The notes beneath the pieces are model-generated. The model did not search any database. It was not told the origin of the DNA and saw nothing but the letters and a program-made list of their open reading frames with translations. The translations under genes were made by a program, and so were the position numbers. This document shows positions 41,820-53,997 of a stretch of 64,000 nucleotides of DNA, one piece after another (the first letter of the stretch is position 1; each line of letters begins with the position of its first letter). Source of the stretch: Protopterus annectens (taxonomy: Eukaryota > Chordata > Ceratodontiformes > Protopteridae); the NCBI RefSeq assembly GCF_019279795.1, contig NC_056733.1, positions 1,119,451,907 through 1,119,515,906 of the forward strand. The letters are read 5' to 3'.

Positions 41820-44260
41820 TTTTTCTAGCAGCTTGAATACTTCTGTTGCTGCAGATTCCAATTGGCTAGGTGGAGTGTCAAGAATCTTTTTTCGTTTTCT
41901 TTGGAGGATAAGAAATGGAATGGAATAGCCTCTGGTGAGTATCCTTAGCATCCAGGAATCATTTGTAATATCTTGCCAGGCTTGTGGGTGCAGGGATAAG
42001 AACCCCCAACACTGGCTGCCTCCAGGAGTGCTGGTAGGGTTTCTTGGTAAAAAGGCCATGAAAACCCTGATTGTGTGGTCTTCCTCTGCCCCTAGGGCAA
42101 TATCCATTTGAATAACCTCCCCTTCTGTACCAGGAGGCCTGTCTCCAGGAATGTCCTGTTGATAACCCTGTGAATTTCTGAATCACATCTTCTTACCAAC
42201 CTTTTGGTTCCTAGCAAAGTTCCTTTGAGGGGTGGAGAAGTGGATCCCAATGGCAGACAGGTTTTTACCATCTTGTTCACTCCTGGTAAATGTTTCTTTG
42301 ACTTTGGGTTTGAAAAGTGCTGAACCATCAAAGGGCTCATTGATGAAGGATGTCTTGAAGCTTTCTGCTAAGTTGCAAAGGTGCATCCAAGCATGCCAGC
42401 ATATGGTTATGCTGGTGCCTGCTGCCCTAGCTGCGCTATCAATTGCATCAGAGATCAGACACATGGACACATTAGACACAGATTATAGGGTAGACATTGG
42501 GAGTCCACTGTTTTCCGAATATCTACTGGTAAGCTACCTGAGACACATCATGTGAGCAAGGTAGTTCAGCGCCCTGAGTGTGAAGGTCACTGGAGCATAC
42601 ATTCATTTCCCAAATCTGTTTAATCCCCTGGACTCCCTGTTAAGGGGATGGACACAGGAACTTTCCTTGGACAGTTCCTTTATAGAGGCTGCCACTGCCA
42701 TCATGGCATCTACTAGTGGATCCATGCTCCAATATTTTCTATCTTTTGGAGCTACCAAAATCTTATCTGTTTTTTTTTTTTTTTTGGGGGTAGATTCCAC
42801 TACATCAGGATCCTTTCACACCTGTTGACTTACCAAATCTATAAGAGTATCGGGGGTGGTACCACACAAGATACAGATGAGAGATCATCAAAGGCCTTGA
42901 GGAACACAGATTCATCTGGTGAAGGAGTGTCAGTGGACCAATCCCCTTGGTGTTTCATCAATTCTAGAGTATCAGCAAATGTGATGATTTCCAGAGAGGA
43001 TCTTGGGGAACCCCTATCTTTATCCAGATCTGTGTCTTCTGTGACAGACTCAGGAAAGGAGTCTAGATGTTTCTTTAGCAATCTGTTGCCTAGAACTTTG
43101 TCTTGGGAGAACCTCAGAAAACATGTCTGAATCAGGATGGGAACTCAATTGTTGAGTGTCATCCAGGTCTAAAGGAACTGACTATTCCTGTCAATATGAA
43201 AGAGTGACGTGGGTTGCAGGATCCAAAAGAGGTTAGGATGGGGCTGACCTCAAAGATGGCACCTGACATCTTGACCTAGCCAACACCCTTTAAAATGCCT
43301 TGAAAGCCTATCCAAGAAAGGAGGAATGATCCCCTCTGTCTGATGTCGGCTCTGAGACTGACCTTGGACCCAAGCTATAGACAGCCACAGCCCTGAGAAG
43401 TAGAAATGGCTCCTATAACTGATTCTTTCAGCTCCAAGTCTCAGCCTAATCTAAAAACATCAGAATCGAGGGAGTAAAGGAAGTTTAAGGAGTTAAAGTT
43501 GCCAGAACTGTCTACTCAGACAGGTGTGCATTGGGAAGCGGGTGGTTGGACCCATGAGAACCAGATCTGAGGGGCAAACCGGTACTGGAGATATCAAAGG
43601 AGGGGTAGTTGGACCCACACCCAGAGTGCCCAATGAGGATGTTGCCTGGACAACCCCTAGTTGAGTTCCATATCATTCACTATACAACCATTTTGGTAAG
43701 TCTTCTGGAAGACTGGATAGACCTTGAAGATGATGCTACAGATGGAGGCCAGGAATATTGTCTTTCCTGAAGAATCATAATGTGGTGCCTTGGGCTCACT
43801 GGTTGTGACAAAAATCTGGGATGAGGTGAGGGAGATTGGATCTGAGGAATTGTTGGAACTGACTTCCTCAGAGTCTTGGGTGCCAAACTGGAAGAATCTG
43901 TTGGATCCGGAGACCTCTTTCTGTTTTTTTCTGTCATCTTATCTCATCCTTCTTTAGCCTTTTCCTTATTCTTTTGTTTTGATTTCTCCATCTTCTTTCC
44001 AGGAGAAGCTAAAGTTGGCCTTGAGGAAGTAGAGGTGGAGGGTTGAAAAGCAGACCCTGTTTGAGGGGGAAGCAAACCTTTCAGCATTAGTTTCTCTTAT
44101 TGACCTTGAAGGCCCTGGTTCCAAAGGAGGCACAATCTGCACAGTCAACATTCTAATGGGTATTGCCCAAGCAATACATGCATAGTGAGTGCAGTTCTTG
44201 GGGTGGAATTTTATGTCCACAGGCCATGCACCTTTTGAACCCCTGTACTTTGTCAGACAT
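41820..44260 (-). pseudogene. DIRS ORF1 (gag-like) and RT start, decayed
   Basis: The start at 44260 gives MSDKVQGFKRCMACGHKIPP with C-x2-C...H-x2-C-x2-C (CMYCLG). Frames change many times. 43937-43680 is Ser/Pro-rich. 42479-42183 has CWHAWMHLCNLAESFKTSF and FDGSALFKPKVKETFTRSEQ, the conserved block. 42107-41820 ends ITNDSWMLRILTRGYSIPFL, the start of the RT ORF. Broken throughout. Confidence 0.75.
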
Positions 44261-45025
44261 AACAGGAATAAACAAATTAAACTATTTAATATACCAAATA
44301 AGGTTTACTATCGTATTTGTGATTGCTATAATTGAGAATATGGTAATAGCAAGATCAGAAAATTTTAAGAGAGGAATGTTGAGGACCACAGGAGTGAGCA
44401 GCCAGACTTGCCCCCCGGACCCATGTTTGCACTTGTTTCTGTGCCCGTGCTAGTTGGGAAGTTCGATATTTGACATTTTTCTCTCCAGTGGTCCTAGACA
44501 TTCATGTCTTATGATCTTCTGGTCTCATTATTATCATATTCACAACTGTAGCAATCAAAAATACAATAGTAAACACAAATAACGGTGATATGTGCAATTG
44601 AAAAAAATGCTTTCTGGACTATTTTTAAATTATCTAAAGAGATATATACACACACATACAAGTGTATAACACACAAAACAAGGCAAACATTTCTCAACAC
44701 TCAAGTCTTAAAGGTATAAGCAATTAGGCAAACCTGTACCTAAAATCTAACACCTAATATCTACTATCTAATAAAGATGGATTATTTATATTTTTAGGTG
44801 GGGAAGAAAACTAGTCCTAGAAAAAGAAGAAGAAAGAAGTTAAGTTTGATAAATTGCACTTCTCCCACTTGAGAACAGAGTCCTTGGAATCTTGTCTGAG
44901 CAGAAGGTGGCAAATAAGATCTGAGGTACTTAGGTGGAATTGAAGGAATTACAGGTGAGGGAGGAGTCAGAGCCCTGGATCCACAACTTCATTAAAGGCA
45001 CCGATGTCCGATTCAGCTGGATCCA

Positions 45026-45370
45026 ATAACCCAAAGGTTGAATCCAATGAAAATTGACATTTGATCCAGACCTTAGTTCTCTTAACACTCCCCTTCTACC
45101 CCTTGTACCCAAGCTCTGCAGAGATCTTCCTTCAAGTCTTAAATACCTCTCTAACTGCTCCTCTTTTCAGGCACAACTTAAAGAACATTTCACAGCATAA
45201 TCTGCTTGGAAAAGCTCTGTTTCAGGTCACACTACCAAGTCACCACAATCTCCGACTCATACTGCCTATCATTTTCACTATAGCATCTCTTCTCTAACTC
45301 CTAATATGTTGTTAGTCTAACTGATGTAAGTGATGTACAAAATGCATTCTGCTGACTTCCTTCTTAAAAA
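45026..45370. other. Short spacer between DIRS copies C and D
   Basis: A plus-strand frame at 45061-45297 (SSAEIFLQVLNTSLTAPLFR) vaguely recalls LINE ORF2 C-termini; too weak to call. Confidence 0.3.
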
Positions 45371-45428
45371 AGAAGTTATGTACTCACTATAACATTCCAT
45401 CTGTGTTGTCCATTTTCATTCTTCCTCA
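45371..45428. repeat. Palindrome arm, left, of DIRS copy D
   Basis: AGAAGTTATGTACTCACTAT to ATTCTTCCTC is inverted at 45737-45794 (GAGGAAGAATG to TACATAACTTCT). Confidence 0.85.
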
Positions 45429-45558
45429 GCTGTTGGGTTCAGATCTGAACTATGTATCCAACTTGGCTGTTTCTAAAGCTCGTGGTAACGAAAAAGCTCT
45501 TGAGCTTCTCCCTTACCCATAATGCACCAACCCCTAACATATCTCAGATCTCGTTTGC
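45427..45558. repeat. Left terminal inverted repeat of DIRS copy D
   Basis: CAGCTGTTGGGTTCAGATCT to TCAGATCTCGTTTGC, matching 51562-51692 in inverse orientation, including CATAATGCACCAACCC. Confidence 0.88.
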
Positions 45559-45736
45559 TGATTTTACCAGAAGTAGCGCCTGATAACATACATATATATG
45601 AAATGATACTTAAAATGTATGTATTCTACAGAGCAAACCAATCAGGAGCTCAATCAAAAGGACAGTGATGTCCTTAGAATATCTCATTCATCCAGAACGC
45701 TGTAGAAACAAAGGGTGGGGTAGGTGGGCAGGAAGT

Positions 45737-45794
45737 TGAGGAAGAATGAAAATGGACAACACATATGGAATGTTATGGTGAGTACATAACTTCT
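45737..45794. repeat. Palindrome arm, right, of DIRS copy D
   Basis: Inverse of 45371-45428. It is followed by CTGATGTTGTCACTTTTCAT (about 45799), which is itself inverted, with changes, at the far right end (about 51690-51720). Confidence 0.85.
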
Positions 45795-45879
45795 TTATCT
45801 GATGTTGTCACTTTTCATTCTATCCTCAGCCTTTGGGACAGAGTCTCCAGCTACTTAAAACCCTGGGTGGACACTTAGG

Positions 45880-46860
45880 AAGAATACTCCTGAGCACAGT
45901 TGAACCAAAAAATTCTCTACCCCTCAAGGCCAGGTCTAATTTGTAATGAGTGATAAAGATATGAGGACTTGCCCAAGTTGCTGCTGCACAAATGTCAACT
46001 ATGGAAAACCTGCATAGAAATCCAAGAAATTGCCATGGACCTTGTTGACTGAGCCCTCACAGGTTTGGCTAAGGTAAGACTCAATTTGATATAGATAAAA
46101 GAAATACGATCAGTCAGCCTTCTGGTTAAAGTTACTTTTGCGCCAGGTTTACCCAATTTCAAATCTGCAAAGGAAACAAACAATTGATCTGTTTTTTTCT
46201 GATTTCTTTTTTCCTATGTAAATAAAAACATAATTGACTGTGAACATCCAATAAATGCAACATATGTTCACCTTTGTTTGCAAATTTAGGAAAAAATAAT
46301 GGGAAATTAATGGACTGATTAATACTGGATTCTGACACCACCTTTGGAAGGAAAGATGCATTGGTTTGTAACAGAACTCTATCCTTATGAAAAATCAAGT
46401 AGGGAGGTTTTGAAAACAAGACTTGAATTTCTGAAACTCTTCTAGCTGAGGTAATGTCTACTAAAAATACAGTTTTCCAGGTAAGAAACTTAAGGTTACA
46501 TATAGCTGCTGGTTGAAAGGTGGAATGTATTAATGCTTGCAGTACCAAGTTCAGATCCCATGGTGGAGTAGGGTCTTTAAATGGTGGTCTCAAAAGAAGA
46601 GTGCCTATCACAAAAATGTTTTGCACAGTTTAGCTGAGGCTACTGAAGAACCTGCAAATCCAATAGGAAACTTAGATATTGCTACTAACTGAACCTTAGT
46701 GGTAGAGAAGCTCACCTCTTCTTTAAAGAGTAAAGCTAAAAATTCAAGTATGTTATGTATTGGAGCTGGAAAAGGATCAATATGATTTTGTAATCAAATC
46801 ATTCATCATACAATCATTAGTAAACAAATCTCTTCCATTTACTTGAATAGAGTTTTCTTG
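45880..46860 (-). pseudogene. DIRS tyrosine recombinase, decayed
   Basis: 46626-46159 reads LLRPPFKDPTPPWDLNLVLQ, then LVDITSARRVSEIQVL with the first catalytic Arg and YLIFHKDRVLLQTNASFLPK. A second frame continues with the His-x-x-Arg region as QSTRSMAIS, where the His is Gln. The Tyr region FITHYKL is still readable near 45955. The loss of His and at least three shifts make it inactive. It shows the intact codon at the position where copy B has TGA. Confidence 0.78.
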
Positions 46861-46868
46861 TTGAGAGT

Positions 46869-48692
46869 TTATAGGAAGAGAAAAAGGATATGGTGGACAA
46901 GGGAAGAAAACATAAGTTGTCTGAATATTAATGGAATTGGAGAAACCAGACTGTAAGTTTGAGGTTTGGGATGTCTGGGTGAATCATGCCTGTTGGGTGA
47001 GACAGAAGGTCTGGAATTGGATCCAGAATCCAAGGCTGGTAAAGGAGATGAAGCCATAGGAATGGGAACCAAATCTGTCAAGGCCAGTAAAGTGCAATGA
47101 GGATGACTTTGCTCTTCAACCTGGCAACTTTCTGCAGAAATTTCAGAATTAATGGAATTAGCAGGTAGGCATACAGCAGACCAGGAGGACAATTGTGAAG
47201 TAGAGCATCCCTCGATGATTCACCATGTGGGGGATTAGGGCAAAGTAGCTGCTGCATTTTCTGTTTAGAGGAGAAGCAAAAAGATCACAGCAAGGCTGAC
47301 CCCATCAATGAAAGATCATTTCTGCCACTTTCCTGTTGAGGGACCACTCGTGGGGTAGAAGAATGGACCTGCTCAATTTGTCTGCTGTCACATTGGACTT
47401 TCCCGGAATGTATATTGCTATGAGAAAGCAGATGGATGAGATCGCCCATTGCCACACTCAGAGTGCTTCTCAGTGCAAGGGGGATGATCTAGTTTCTCCT
47501 TGTTTGTTGATGTACCAAACTACTGACATACTGTCCATTTGAATCACAATTGTTCCTGAAGGGAGAGCATCCAGGAAGACCTGCAGTGCTAAAAGCACTG
47601 CTCTCATCTATAGGACACTGATATGCAAGTTGGCCTCTTCGGACTATTTTCTCTAAAAAGTGTCCCCACCCCCATCCTGACTAAGAAGCATCCATGGTCA
47701 CTATGGCCATGGGCTGAGGGAGAACAAATGAGACAGCCTTGTAGAACCTGATCTGATTGACTCCACCACCTGACATCCCTCTTGCATACCTGATTGATTG
47801 CTATTTGTGCTGACATGCACTGATAAAGAATAGACCACTGTGTTGATAACATCCATTGAAAAAATCACATATGAAATCTGGCTAGAGGTACTACGGTTAT
47901 TACCACTGACATTGATCCTAGAGCCTGAAGGACCAAGCTGGCTGAAATTTGGTCCTGAAAATGATTTTTCTGTCCTGCAATCTGAAAGTCTGAACTCTTG
48001 AGAGAGGAAGAGAAGCTATCACTGACTCTGTTGAAAACTGCTCCTATGAATTCCAAGTTCTGTATGTGAGACTTGTCATAATTTATGGTTATCCCCAGAT
48101 GAGAACAAATCTAGAGTACTTGATTTCTTGCCCTTATTAACAGATGCTTGGTTGGGGTGGTGTTGAGCCAGTATTCTAGATATGGAAACACCTGGAATCC
48201 CTACAATCTCAAGTGAGTTGCCACTACTGCCATACATTTAGTAAACACCCTGGGGGCTGTGGTGAAGCCAAAGAGCAGAGCTCTAAACTGCTAATAAATG
48301 CCTCCCAGCCAAAAGCATAAATACCTTCTAGATTGTCTGTTCATCTTTATGTGATAGTATGCATCATGAAGGTCTATTGAGCACATCCCGTCATTCTTGC
48401 TCAGAAAGGGGAGAATGGGCTGAACCATGACCATCCGAGACTTTGTATGTTGAACTGACTTGTTCAAGTTGCTGAGATCCAAAATTAGTCTGCAGTCCCC
48501 TGTTTTCCTTGGTAAGTAAGTTCTGGATTCTATCTGGTCTGGTGGACTTCTTGGATGACTCTCTTTTTCTAGCAGCTTTTGTATTTGTATCGCTCTTTCC
48601 TTTGACTGTGTGGAACTTTTGGAAACTTTCTGTGCAGTTGGAGGTGGAAGGGAAAAGGGTATTATATAACCTCTGGAAATAAATCTCTGCAT
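46869..48692 (-). pseudogene. DIRS reverse transcriptase and RNase H, decayed
   Basis: RT start DTWMQRFISRGYIIPFSLPP-like (about 48690), then GDCRLILDLSNLNKSVQ (about 48490), MCSIDLHDAYYHIKMNRQ (about 48390) and a broken LDD region near 48180. RNase H pieces appear around 47700 (TMDAS-like), 47530 (VIQMDSMSVVWYINKQGE in another frame) and 47400 (GKSNV). 47192-46869 lies in the phase of the recombinase and resembles the overlapping frame of copy B (HCTLLALTDLVPIPM against HCSLLASTSLVSLPV). Confidence 0.75.
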
Positions 48693-48805
48693 CCAAGTAT
48701 CTTTTGTTATGTCTAGCCAGACTCACTGGTGCAGGGATAGTCAACTACTGATTGCCTCCAGAGGTGGACAATTGGGCCTCCTTTCAGGAGCGCTGCTAGG
48801 GTCAG

Positions 48806-51165
48806 TCAAAGAAAGAATCTCTGGACCCTGGTTTTGAGGACCTCCTCTGTCATGGGAGTGGTGTTGACCATTAAAGTTTCACCCTCTGCCCCTAGGGGAA
48901 CTTTCTCCATGTCTGTCCTGAAAAGGACCCTTGCATTTTCTGAACCACATCTTCCAACCACCTCATTGATGCCTAAAAAAGGATCTTTGAGGAGCTGAAA
49001 AACATATGCCCACTGCAGATGGGGTCTTTCCATCCTTCTCACACCTGAATAATGTGCCTTTCACTTTGGGGCCAAACAAAGAAGTGCCGTCAAAGGGAGC
49101 ATTGATGAACGAGGACTTGAAGGGCTCTGCAAAATCACACAAGAGTATCCAGTAGTGCCTCCTAATGGATATGCCTGAGCCTGCTGCTCTTGAAGTGCCT
49201 TCAGCTGGACGTGAAATGAGCTTCATGGATAAAGTTGAGATAGATTGGGGGTAGCCAGCCGAGAAGCCACATATTATTGGGCTTCAGCAGAAATGGTTTC
49301 TGAAAGGGAAGTAGAAAGCTCTTTGATCAAATCCCTTTGCAACCTAGTAAAATGTGCCAAATAGTTTAGTGGCCTAAGAGCAAAGCTCACTGCAGCAGAG
49401 AGAAATGCCTCCCAAATCTGTGCATCACCCTAGACTCCCTATAAGAGGGATGAAGACAGGAACTCTGTTTGGCAAGTTCCTTTTTGGTGGCTGCCACCAT
49501 GACTATGGCATCCACAGGCACCACCCTTTTAGCCCAAAACTCCTTCCCTACAGGTGCAATTAGAATCCTATCTGGCCTTTTAGGTATTGGTTAAACTGCA
49601 TCAGGCTCCTTCCATGCCCACTGAGAGACCAAATCAATGAACTTGTTGGTGGGCAGAGTAATCCAGGAAGTAGATGGGCCAGGTCCAAAGGCCTCCAGAA
49701 ATACTGACTCCCCAGATGGTGGGTTACTGGGGTTCAACTACCTTTCTGTTTCAGTATCTCAAGGATGTCTCCAAATGAGGCTATTATTATTATTATTATT
49801 ATTATTCTGGAGGTGATTATGGGGACCCTTCACTATCATCGAAGTCCGTATCCTCAGTAACCGACTTTTGTGGAGAGGCCAACTGCCTCCTCTTGCACTT
49901 TCTCTTCCTAGGGACTTCCTTGGTGGGATGCTCTGGGGAAGTGTTAGAAGAGAGTATGAAACTCTGTTGGGTAGACTGGAGGTCTTGAGCTAGCTGTTCC
50001 TGAGGAGTAAAATGGTGAGGACCCAAGCATAGAGACTTCAGGGTGCAGGACTGAAGATCTAAGGGAGTTGGGTCCATCAATCCTGTTGGAGCAGCAAACA
50101 CCCTCTTCAAAACCTCAAAGGCAGACCATCCCAGAGAAAGAGAAGACCTCAGCACCGGGAAGGCATGCTTCTGGACAGATGTCTCCTTCCACCCTAAAAG
50201 CAATCTCCCCGAGGAGGAAGTCGGCACCGAGCTATCCATTGCCAAAGCATGAAGGTGCAGAGATGGCGCCAAAATCTTTGGAGTCAATCCCACCACCTCA
50301 GATCTGTCAAGGAAGCTGCAGCTCCAAGAGTCCTCCAAATCCAAAGATGTCAGAGTCGGGGCACTCAGAGATAGGTTTGGATCTGAGGATAAGGCTATCT
50401 TCGGATCCAAACCTCACAGATCTGGGAGACTCAGATCCAGGGGCTCTGAAGCAACCAAAGAAATCAGAGCATTAGTCTGATGTGGTGGAGTGGTCGATGG
50501 ACATGCCTCCTGATCTGAAGTGGTAGGAGCCAGTAACATGCCCATCTGGATCTACACAGAGAAAAACTTCCTCATCATCCTATCCACATCTTCTACAGTC
50601 AAACTCCTGGATGAGCACGATGAGGCCAGGGAAGGTGACTTAGCATGGTGTCTTTCCATAAAGGGAGATGGGACCCTGGAAGGAAATGGATCCACAGATG
50701 AAGAATAACGAGTCCTAGGCAGTACAATAGGACCTGACACAGTCGGCTCCAAAAATATTTTGGTCCGGTCTGAGGACGTTGGACCCATAAACCTCTTTTC
50801 CTTCAGATCCAAGAGGGAAGAGGTTTGAGACTCCTCAAATCCAGTTTAGTCCTTTTCCTGGACAACTCAGAGGATGAAGATGAGGAAGTAGAAGCAACTG
50901 GAGATTTCAACTCCTTAGACTTAAGCTTGGGGGATTGAGCTCCTGAAACAGCTTATCTGAATGATGAAGACAAAAAGCCCTTCAGAGTTAGTTTGTTCTT
51001 TCAGTCCACTAATGCTCCGGGGTTAAAACTGTAGCAGATGGAGCAATCTTCTTGTAGGTGCTGTGGACCTAAACAGTAAACACAAAGATTGTGGGTGTCT
51101 GAGACAGGTAACTTGTGCCCACACTTTGCACACCTTTTAAAATCGGAAGGGCCCTTCTCAGTCAT
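48806..51165 (-). pseudogene. DIRS ORF1 (gag-like), decayed
   Basis: Start at 51165: MTEKGPSDFKRCAKCGHKLP, with C-x2-C...H-x2-C-x2-C (CVYCLG) and further cysteines to a TGA at 51001-51003. Later frames: 50812-50552 (SLASSCSSRSLTVEDVDRMM, probable coiled part), 50410-49817 (Ser/Pro-rich, then acidic) and 49226-48963 with YWILLCDFAEPFKSSFINAP and FDGTSLFGPKVKGTL, the conserved block. An ATT repeat near 49787-49806 interrupts it. Confidence 0.75.
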
Positions 51166-51236
51166 TTTACAAACAGCAAAAAATAAAGCGGATAGACAAT
51201 TTTTTTTTTTTAGTAGGGATGATAGAAGAAGGGTTG

Positions 51237-51390
51237 GGAGGGTGGCTTAATGGCTAAGGTGTTTGCCTTACAAGCACAAGGTGCAGGGTTTGAGTCTCAC
51301 AGGGGATAATTGGCTAGGCTTAAAATGGCTCACAAGGGCAGTTAGCTTAGTACTAAACTATGAATCTAAGAAAGAAAAGTATTGCCAACT
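51237..51390 (+). mobile_element. Short tRNA-like SINE in DIRS leader (S4)
   Basis: GGGTGGCTTAATGGCTAAGG (A-box-like) and GGGTTTGAGTCTC (B-box-like) are spaced as in a tRNA, followed by about 80 bp of unrelated body. It lies between ORF1 start and terminal repeat of copy D. A genuine tRNA gene is unlikely because the stem ends do not pair well and a body is attached. Confidence 0.6.
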
Positions 51391-51561
51391 ATGGTAATAA
51401 AGACTACACTAATGTGTAAAAGAAGAAGAGTACAAGGTTAAAGGATTAATAGAAAATAAAAAATTAAAGTGGAAAAGATGTCTTGAAAAGATAAATTGTA
51501 ACTTAGCTGAAAATAATGAAGCTTAAGAGCTATGGCTGAGCATGTCCTTTCACGGAAAGTG

Positions 51562-51692
51562 GCAAACGAGATCTGAGGTATGTTAGGGTTGGTGCATTAT
51601 GGGTAAGAGAGAAGCTCGAGAGCTTTTTGGTTACTACGAGCTTTAGTAATGGCTGGGTCAAATCTCAGGTTCAGATTCAAACCCAACAGTTG
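51562..51692. repeat. Right terminal inverted repeat of DIRS copy D
   Basis: GCAAACGAGATCTGAGGTAT to AACCCAACAGTTG, inverse of 45427-45558, including GGGTTGGTGCATTATG. Confidence 0.88.
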
Positions 51693-51699
51693 AGGATAG

Positions 51700-52957
51700 A
51701 ATAAAATTGCCAACATCAGCTTCATTTTTCTGTTGTTTATTAACTATTGTTTTGTTTTTAGTGTGCTTTTTTTATTGCATAAATTACTTTTAACTTTTGC
51801 TGCCTGACGTCAGTCAGTAGGCCAGCAAGGGCTAGGGATGAAAAGGTAGTGCAAGACACAGAACATCTATCATGGTATGGTGTCCCTACAGTAGATCCAG
51901 AAGAGCATTGACCATGACCAGCGAATGTCCACACTAAGAGGCAGAGAGAACCAGGACCAGTAGTGATGATGTTGCAGTGTGTGTGCCATCTGCATATGCA
52001 TAGTTTGTGACCATACCTTGCTCATCTACACCCTTTCATAGGCACAGTGGGCATTTGCAAGTGTCCTCATGGATAAACCAATGGTTGTTAAGTGGGCCAT
52101 TACTACACTTAATAGGTGCTTCTGTTCCAGGACCCTCTATTCATTATCAATCATATGTGCTGCAGGATGTCCTGCAGTCCCTGCAGTGGTTGCACTTCTT
52201 TAGGCAGGCCATGCAGTGCATTCAGCATCTGACATAGTACGTGTAGTGGACACCTCTACCTGGATCACTTACCTGCACATGCGCTAATTCATGCCAAGGG
52301 TTACACCCAGGTTAGGGAATGTCAGGGAATGATAGTGGTAAGAAAATACCTACGTGCCCCTGCTCTACAGTGGGTGTGCATACTTCAGAAGCAATGTGGA
52401 TTATTCATACCATCTTTTGTGATGACTCTTATGTATCTTAGGGATGACATGCACAGAATGTGCAGTCCTAATCACAGGGAAGGCCAGAGGTTCATTCTCC
52501 CCCTCCATCATTATCTCATCTGTGGGGGATGCATGCATACCATCTAATGTTAGTATTGCTAACAGTGCCACTATGTCATCAGATTATGCCACGTACATGA
52601 TGCCACAATTATCAGCTATTGGTGGTCCACTGATATCAGGCCTGTGCCAACATGCAGTGGCAGACCCTCCACCAGTAGAACCTGTGAAAACTTAGAGATA
52701 CCATCTGTGAGAATGCTGAAACATATGTGACAGTCCCAATGTGTTACAGGCATACTGTTACACCAGTTATTTGTATAGCCAGTAGGCTTATATAGACCTT
52801 GTGGTGCAAGCTGGCACTATTGTAACCATGACGTAACTGGTGAACAGATGTGCATATGTGTTCTGCTGACTAATCCATTCATAGTAGTGGGTCATTGTAC
52901 AACAACAATGGAACTTTCTCATACTAACCTGGTGTATCCCTACAGACATCTGGGCAG
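51700..52957. other. Unassigned sequence
   Basis: Short plus-strand frames at 52007-52695 have no family I recognise. Confidence 0.3.
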
Positions 52958-53280
52958 TCATGACTTCCCCATGCGCACATCAAAGTCACCAGCAGGTAAG
53001 AGGGTTCTCTCACCTGCAACAGACAGTATTTTCAGGAATTCTTTCACATCTGTGAGATGCCTCTGTGTTGGTGGTCCACTTCCTGTGGTGGACCTTTCCC
53101 TGGCAGTGTTCTCTGCCTTGTTCTTATTATGCAGTATCATATCGGTGACAAAGTGATGCACCTGTACCACTGTCCTATTATAGCTACCTATGGCAATGAT
53201 GTCCTGCACTACTCCTTGTCATGCCTTGACCCAAATAGTTGTGCTGGTGGTGTAGACACCTTATGGCCCCTGTAACCCAA
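52958..53280 (-). pseudogene. Myb/SANT-like domain relic, perhaps Harbinger-associated
   Basis: The 83-residue frame at 53209-52958 reads MQDIIAIGSYNRTVVQVHHF, then NKAENTARERSTTGSGPPTQ, HLTDVKEFLKIL and ERTLLPAGDFDV. The pattern of a final SANT helix, basic linker, R..TGGGPP and LT..E resembles Myb/SANT-like proteins of Harbinger transposons and their host relatives (NAIF1 and MSANTD type). The N-terminal Trp-bearing helices are not intact. It may be the second gene of a Harbinger element; a decayed host gene is the alternative. Confidence 0.5.
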
Positions 53281-53892
53281 ATTCGATTAGCGTCTTGGGT
53301 GATTGATGGAAAGGGAAGGAAGGATGGGTGTATTCTCCTAATGGGAGGGTGTTGACATAGATATCTCCTAAGATGATTCCTGATGGAGGTTGGTGACATC
53401 ACTGGGAGGAGGCATGGTCCAAAGAAGAGGCAAAGGGTGGACTTGGCTGAGCTGCTGCTGAGGTGGGAAGATACACCACAGAGTCCCCATTACATGCCTG
53501 CCCTCGGATGTAACCACATCACCACAAGGGAGGGGTGAGTTAGTAGTGCATTAAGAACTCTCCTGGATAAATACAGAGACAGCCGAGCCCCAGGGACACC
53601 CTTAGGATCCACTACTGACCCCAGCACACCAGAGTAAGTCCACGGTTGGGGTACAGAGATTTGCTGGTAAACCCAGCATGAATATGTGGCAATAGGGTTG
53701 GGGCAGTAACATGAAGGAAAGGGGACAGGGAAAAAGTCTTTCTGCCTTACTTTTGTCAATGATACACACATGACATACATTTGTAAAGCTTGCAGTAGCA
53801 TCTCTGATTTTGGTGTGGTGAACTTTTTCAACTGTTGCCATTCTCTAAGTCCCATAACAAGAAATATACACCTGTGGGTTAGACATGTTGAT

Positions 53893-53894
<2 letters not shown>
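53281..53894. other. Unassigned sequence left of TG array
   Basis: Frames at 53490-53981 depend on the dinucleotide run and are not credible. Confidence 0.3.

Positions 53895-53961
<67 letters not shown>
53895..53961. repeat. (GT)n microsatellite
   Basis: About 33 GT units. Confidence 0.95.
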
Positions 53962-53962
<1 letters not shown>

Positions 53963-53997
53963 ATGACTGTTTGGAACTCACAAATGACCCAGCACTG

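Larger units (their letters stand above)
40307..45025 (-). mobile_element. DIRS-like retrotransposon (copy C), recombinase missing
   Basis: The left edge starts right after a TTC repeat at the end of RNase H. RNase H (40740-40367), RT (about 42000-40790, interrupted at 41535-41815), gag (about 44260-42090) and a 5' terminal region at 44909-45025 follow. The recombinase and 3' palindrome are absent. More decayed than copy B. Confidence 0.8.
45371..51692 (-). mobile_element. DIRS-like retrotransposon with both ends (copy D)
   Basis: The most complete DIRS copy in layout. 3' end: palindromic arms 45371-45428 and 45737-45794. Terminal inverted repeat pair: 45427-45558 and 51562-51692. Between them lie recombinase (about 46860-45880), RNase H and RT (about 48700-46870), and gag (51165 to about 48810). 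The 5' leader contains a SINE (51237-51390). Proteins are all broken. Confidence 0.85.

Noticed and set aside
45061-45297. Plus-strand 78-residue frame as LINE ORF2 end
   Set aside because: Similarity is only a loose Leu/Phe pattern and no flanking LINE sequence is evident.
51237-51300. A genuine tRNA gene
   Set aside because: Box spacing fits, but acceptor ends do not pair and a SINE-like body follows.
53490-53981. Minus-strand frame starting with a Thr-His run
   Set aside because: Created by the GT microsatellite; no family pattern beyond it.
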